A DNA stretch of 35,146 nucleotides from Rhodocyclaceae bacterium (GTDB lineage: Bacteria; Pseudomonadota; Gammaproteobacteria; Burkholderiales; Rhodocyclaceae). The position numbers were made by a program, and so were the translations under genes. The stretch lies in NCBI GenBank assembly GCA_027310465.1, contig DAIDAU010000502.1:1-35146 (forward strand), in the 5' to 3' direction. How positions within the stretch are numbered: the stretch's first letter is position 1; the number at the start of each line of letters is the position of its first letter. Under the pieces are notes generated by a model. That model was not told the DNA's origin, searched no databases, and saw only the letters and a program-made list of their open reading frames with translations. Below are positions 32,442 through 35,146 of the stretch, one piece after another.

Positions 32442-33419
32442 CTATGCTTCGGCTTCCGGCTTCAGGAAGCGCTCGACTCTGATCGCGTACTGGCCGTCGC
32501 GCACCCCGTAGCGGCATTCCATGACCGGCACGCCGTCGGCGGTGGCGTTGACGGTCTCATCGATGGTCACCGGCACCACGTCGCCGACCTTGAGCTTCAC
32601 GACGTCGCCCAGGGTCAGGGTGGTGTGGCCGAGCGTCACGCTCAGCTCGACCTCCGCGCCGCGCAGCTGGCCGGCCAGCGTGCCGCTCCAGCGGCGGTCC
32701 GATCCCGCCTGCTCGCTGTGCATCGTGCTGTAGAGGATGTCGCGGATCGGCTCCACCATCGAGTACGGCAGGCACAGGTGCATCTCGGCCGAGTTGCCCG
32801 TCAGCTCGATGGTGAAGGTCACCGCGACGACGATCTCGGACGGCGTGGCGATGTTCGCGAACTGCGTGTTCATCTCGGAACGCACGTACTCGAACTCGAT
32901 CTTGTAGACCGGCTCCCAGGCCTTCTGGTACTCGTTGAAGAACACGTTCAGCAGGCCCTGGATGATGCGCTGCTCGGTCGGCGTGAAGTCGCGGCCTTCG
33001 ACGCGGGTGTGGAAGCGCCCGTCGCCGCCGAACATGTTGTCGACGACGAGGAAGACGAGGTTGGGGTCGAAGACGACCAGGCCGGTGCCGCGCAGCGGCT
33101 TGACGGTGACCAGGTTGAGGTTGGTCGGCACCACCAGGTTGCGGATGAACTCGCTGTATTTCTGCACGCGGATCGGGCCCACCGAAATCTCGGTGCTGCG
33201 GTGCATGTAGTTGAACAGGCCGATGCGCAGCAGCCGCGCGAAGCGCTCGTTGATGAGCTCCATCGTCGGCATGCGGCCGCGGACGATGCGCTCCTGTCGG
33301 CCGAGGTCGTAGCTCCGGACGCCGCCGGTCTCTTCCTGGACCGGCTCCTCGTCGGCCTCCCCGGTGACGCCCTTCAGCAGGGCATCGACCTCTTCCTGGG
33401 AGAGAAAGTCCTGGCTCAT
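32442..33419 (-). CDS. fliM: Flagellar switch protein FliM
   Basis: This 325-residue C-ring protein has the N-terminal CheY-P-binding motif LSQEEVDALLKGV (about 6-18). The CheC-like middle domain includes NMFGGDGR, and a C-terminal SpoA-like domain includes LGDVVKLKVGDVVPVTID. It is the target of the CheY/CheZ/CheA system encoded at the other end of the window. Length is typical. Confidence 0.98.
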   Translation of the reverse strand: MSQDFLSQEEVDALLKGVTGEADEEPVQEETGGVRSYDLGRQERIVRGRMPTMELINERFARLLRIGLFNYMHRSTEISVGPIRVQKYSEFIRNLVVPTNLNLVTVKPLRGTGLVVFDPNLVFLVVDNMFGGDGRFHTRVEGRDFTPTEQRIIQGLLNVFFNEYQKAWEPVYKIEFEYVRSEMNTQFANIATPSEIVVAVTFTIELTGNSAEMHLCLPYSMVEPIRDILYSTMHSEQAGSDRRWSGTLAGQLRGAEVELSVTLGHTTLTLGDVVKLKVGDVVPVTIDETVNATADGVPVMECRYGVRDGQYAIRVERFLKPEAEA

Positions 33420-33456
33420 GCGCGTTGCCTGTCTCTGTTTCGGGCGCCGGTTCGCT

Positions 33457-34047
33457 TCACTGGATGATGAAGGAGGTGAACAACACCGCCTGCACCGAAT
33501 CGTCGGGACCGGCGTTGTCGCTCGGTACCGCCGGGGCGCCGTCGGCGGCGCCCTTGGCCTTCGATTTCGGACCGTCGATGATCAGGTTGATGGCGTCGCG
33601 GATCTCGTTGGCGAGCCGCTGCACGCCCTGCGGATTCGACAGCTCGGACGGCTTCTTGCCCGACAGCAGCAGCAGCACCTTGTGGCGGAGTTCCGGCGTG
33701 TATTGCTTGACCCGCTCGCCGGTCGCGGCGTCGAGCACGCGCAGTTCGGGAGTCGCCTGCAGATAGGCTTCCGTCTGCTCGGGCTGCAGCTTGACGGTGA
33801 AGGGTTCGAACTTCACGAAAACCGGCGGCGCATCGGGATGATCCTTTTTCGCCTTGTGCGGCTTCTCGGTCTGGGCGGTGCCGTCGCCGGTGTCCTCGTC
33901 GTCCGCCGTATGCTTCTTCTTCAGCGCGAAGAACGCGCCGCCGCCGGCCAGCGCCAGCACCAGCACCCCGATGATGATGAACAGCAGCAGCTTGCCCTTC
34001 GGCTTCGCCGGGGCGGCATCATCTGCTTCGGGTTTCTTTTCGGCCAT
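33457..34047 (-). CDS. fliL: Flagellar basal-body protein FliL
   Basis: This 196-residue single-pass inner-membrane protein has a charged cytoplasmic start, a membrane helix (LLLFIIIGVLVLALAGGGAF, about 20-40) and a charged linker. The periplasmic domain includes VFVKFEPFTVKLQPEQTEAY and RHKVLLLLSGKKPSELSN, and ends AVLFTSFIIQ. FliL associates with stators. It precedes fliM by 37 bases. Confidence 0.95.
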   Translation of the reverse strand: MAEKKPEADDAAPAKPKGKLLLFIIIGVLVLALAGGGAFFALKKKHTADDEDTGDGTAQTEKPHKAKKDHPDAPPVFVKFEPFTVKLQPEQTEAYLQATPELRVLDAATGERVKQYTPELRHKVLLLLSGKKPSELSNPQGVQRLANEIRDAINLIIDGPKSKAKGAADGAPAVPSDNAGPDDSVQAVLFTSFIIQ

Positions 34048-34085
34048 GCGTTGCTCCTGTCAATCGGTTTGCCTCGATGCGTTCC

Positions 34086-35146
34086 TCAGGCGAACGTATC
34101 GACGAGGCCGTTGCCGCGACGCAAGATCGTTGCGGCGGCCGTGCTCGATACGCCGCTGGTCAGCGGCTGGGCGATCGTCGCGCCCGCGTTCCCGCTGCGC
34201 GAGGAATTATCGCCCTTTTCGCGGTTGGCCGTCGATTGCTGGAAGGATTCGGCGCCGACTTGCGTCTGGCCGAGGGAAATCCCCGCGTCCTGGAGAATCT
34301 CGCGCAGCCGCGGCACGGCGTTCTCGATGGCTTCGCGCACGGTCGGGCTGGCGGAGACGAAGCTCGCGCTGGCCTGGTCCCCCTTCAACGAGATCGACAC
34401 TTCGATGCGGCCCAGTTCCGGCGGATTCAGCACCAGGTCGGCGCGGGTTTCTTGCTTGTTCACGAGCCACGTCAGCTTCTCGCCGACCTCGCCGTCCCAA
34501 CCCGGCGCGCCGACCGGCGTCCGGATATGGGCGGCATTCGGTTCCGCGGCCGGCGCCGCGTGAGGGGCAGCCGGCGCCGCAGCGGCCGAACGCGCATCCT
34601 GGGCGACATTGAGCAATGCCGCGAAATCCGCTCCCTCTTCCTTGGTGGAGGCGGCGCGGCTTGCCGCGTTCTGCAGCCCCTCGGCGGCAAAGTTTTCCGC
34701 CGGGCCCGCCGTCAAGGACGGGGCGGCGAGGGGCTTGGGCGTTTCAGCGGTGGAGGCCTGCAGCGGCGCCGCGGAGCCCGGCGTTGCCGCGGTGCTCGGC
34801 GCGGCGAGCAGCACCGGCTCCTGGCCGTCGTCCGCTCCGCGCTGCTTGCCCTTGGCGCCGGCCGTTTGAAGGTTCTCCTGAGGCGCGGCCTGCCCGGCCG
34901 CAGGGGGCACGATGCCCGCCAGCATCTGGGCGATGGCGGCGATCGCATCGGCCGGCGGCTGTTCGTTGGCATCCGCCTGTGCCAGGGCGTCTGCGGCCGC
35001 CAGCGCCTTGGGTGCCGGCTTGTCGGCCGGCTGGCCGGAAGACGAGGCTTGCTGGCTGACCTGATGCCGCAGCACGGCCGCAAACGGCTGCGCCGGGACG
35101 TCGCCCGGTGCGCTGCCGGGCGAGGAAGCGTCCGAGGGCGCCGCAC
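34086..35146 (-). CDS. fliK: Hook-length control protein FliK (5' end outside window)
   Basis: The frame is open to the window edge, so the start lies beyond 35146. About 353 codons are present. The N-terminal part is Ala/Pro/Gln-rich and low in complexity, with the FliK-like AQPFAAVLRHQVSQQ near the start. The C-terminal domain carries the FliK signature LVLNPPELGRIEVSISLKGD, followed by FVSASPTVREAIENAVPRLR. FliK measures hook length and triggers the FlhB switch. It is first of the genes seen in the fliK-fliR operon. Confidence 0.93.
   Translation of the reverse strand, partial: AAPSDASSPGSAPGDVPAQPFAAVLRHQVSQQASSSGQPADKPAPKALAAADALAQADANEQPPADAIAAIAQMLAGIVPPAAGQAAPQENLQTAGAKGKQRGADDGQEPVLLAAPSTAATPGSAAPLQASTAETPKPLAAPSLTAGPAENFAAEGLQNAASRAASTKEEGADFAALLNVAQDARSAAAAPAAPHAAPAAEPNAAHIRTPVGAPGWDGEVGEKLTWLVNKQETRADLVLNPPELGRIEVSISLKGDQASASFVSASPTVREAIENAVPRLREILQDAGISLGQTQVGAESFQQSTANREKGDNSSRSGNAGATIAQPLTSGVSSTAAATILRRGNGLVDTFA

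Noticed and set aside
1-35146. CRISPR arrays, tRNA/rRNA genes, insertion sequences, prophage
   Set aside because: No regularly spaced repeats, cloverleaf or rRNA-like sequence, transposase or phage protein was seen. The repeats found are at 1886-2170 and 5504-5618.

Overview
The window is almost entirely one flagellar and chemotaxis island from a GC-rich proteobacterium. Gene content and order point to Betaproteobacteria, probably Rhodocyclales-like: cheV-cheV-cheY-cheZ-cheA, then flhB-flhA-flhF-flhG-fliA-motC-motD, flgAMN, flgB to flgL, and fliK to fliR. Recognisable sigma-54 promoters and no flhDC within view fit this. The placement is inference from gene order and protein character, not from a search. 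No tRNA, rRNA, CRISPR array, transposase or phage gene was found.

Layout. Positions 1-1876 hold a possible 3' end of an upstream gene and a methyl-accepting chemotaxis protein with no real periplasmic domain and a C-terminal sensor-like domain. Positions 1877-2271 hold a striking nested palindromic repeat pair. Positions 2272-7514 are the chemotaxis operon: two CheV paralogues, CheY, CheZ and CheA. A hairpin-rich spacer follows. Positions 7692-15618 are flhB, flhA, flhF, a degenerate flhG, fliA (sigma-28) and the MotC/MotD stator. Positions 15621-17206 on the minus strand are flgA-flgM-flgN, convergent with motD. Positions 17397-29180 on the plus strand are flgBCDEFGHIJKL (rod, hook, L and P rings, muramidase, junction proteins), followed by a small lipoprotein gene. 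Positions 29655-35146 on the minus strand are fliK (cut by the window edge), fliL, fliM, fliN, fliO, fliP, fliQ and fliR.

How it fits together. FlhA/FlhB/FliO-P-Q-R form the export gate, and FlgB/C/F/G, FlgE, FlgK/L and FlgH/I build rod, hook, junction and rings. FliK sets hook length, FlgJ opens the wall, FlgN chaperones FlgK/L, and FlgM holds FliA until the hook is complete. MotC/D drive rotation. CheA-CheY-CheZ, coupled through CheV, switch FliM/FliN. FlhF/FlhG place and number flagella. cheW, cheR, cheB, cheD, motAB, fliC/D/S, fliE-J and the master regulators are absent from this window.

Regulation visible in sequence: sigma-54 promoters before flgB and flgK, sigma-28-like promoters before flgM and flgK and possibly cheV1, and a terminator-like hairpin directly before fliA. 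The most unusual points are the palindromic repeat pair with covarying stems at 1886-2170, a duplicated and inverted copy of the cheA start region creating a coupled mini-ORF, shared inserted modules in FlgE, FlgK and FlgL, an FlhG that has lost both P-loop lysines, and a CheZ with extra N-terminal copies of a motif resembling its own CheY-binding tail.
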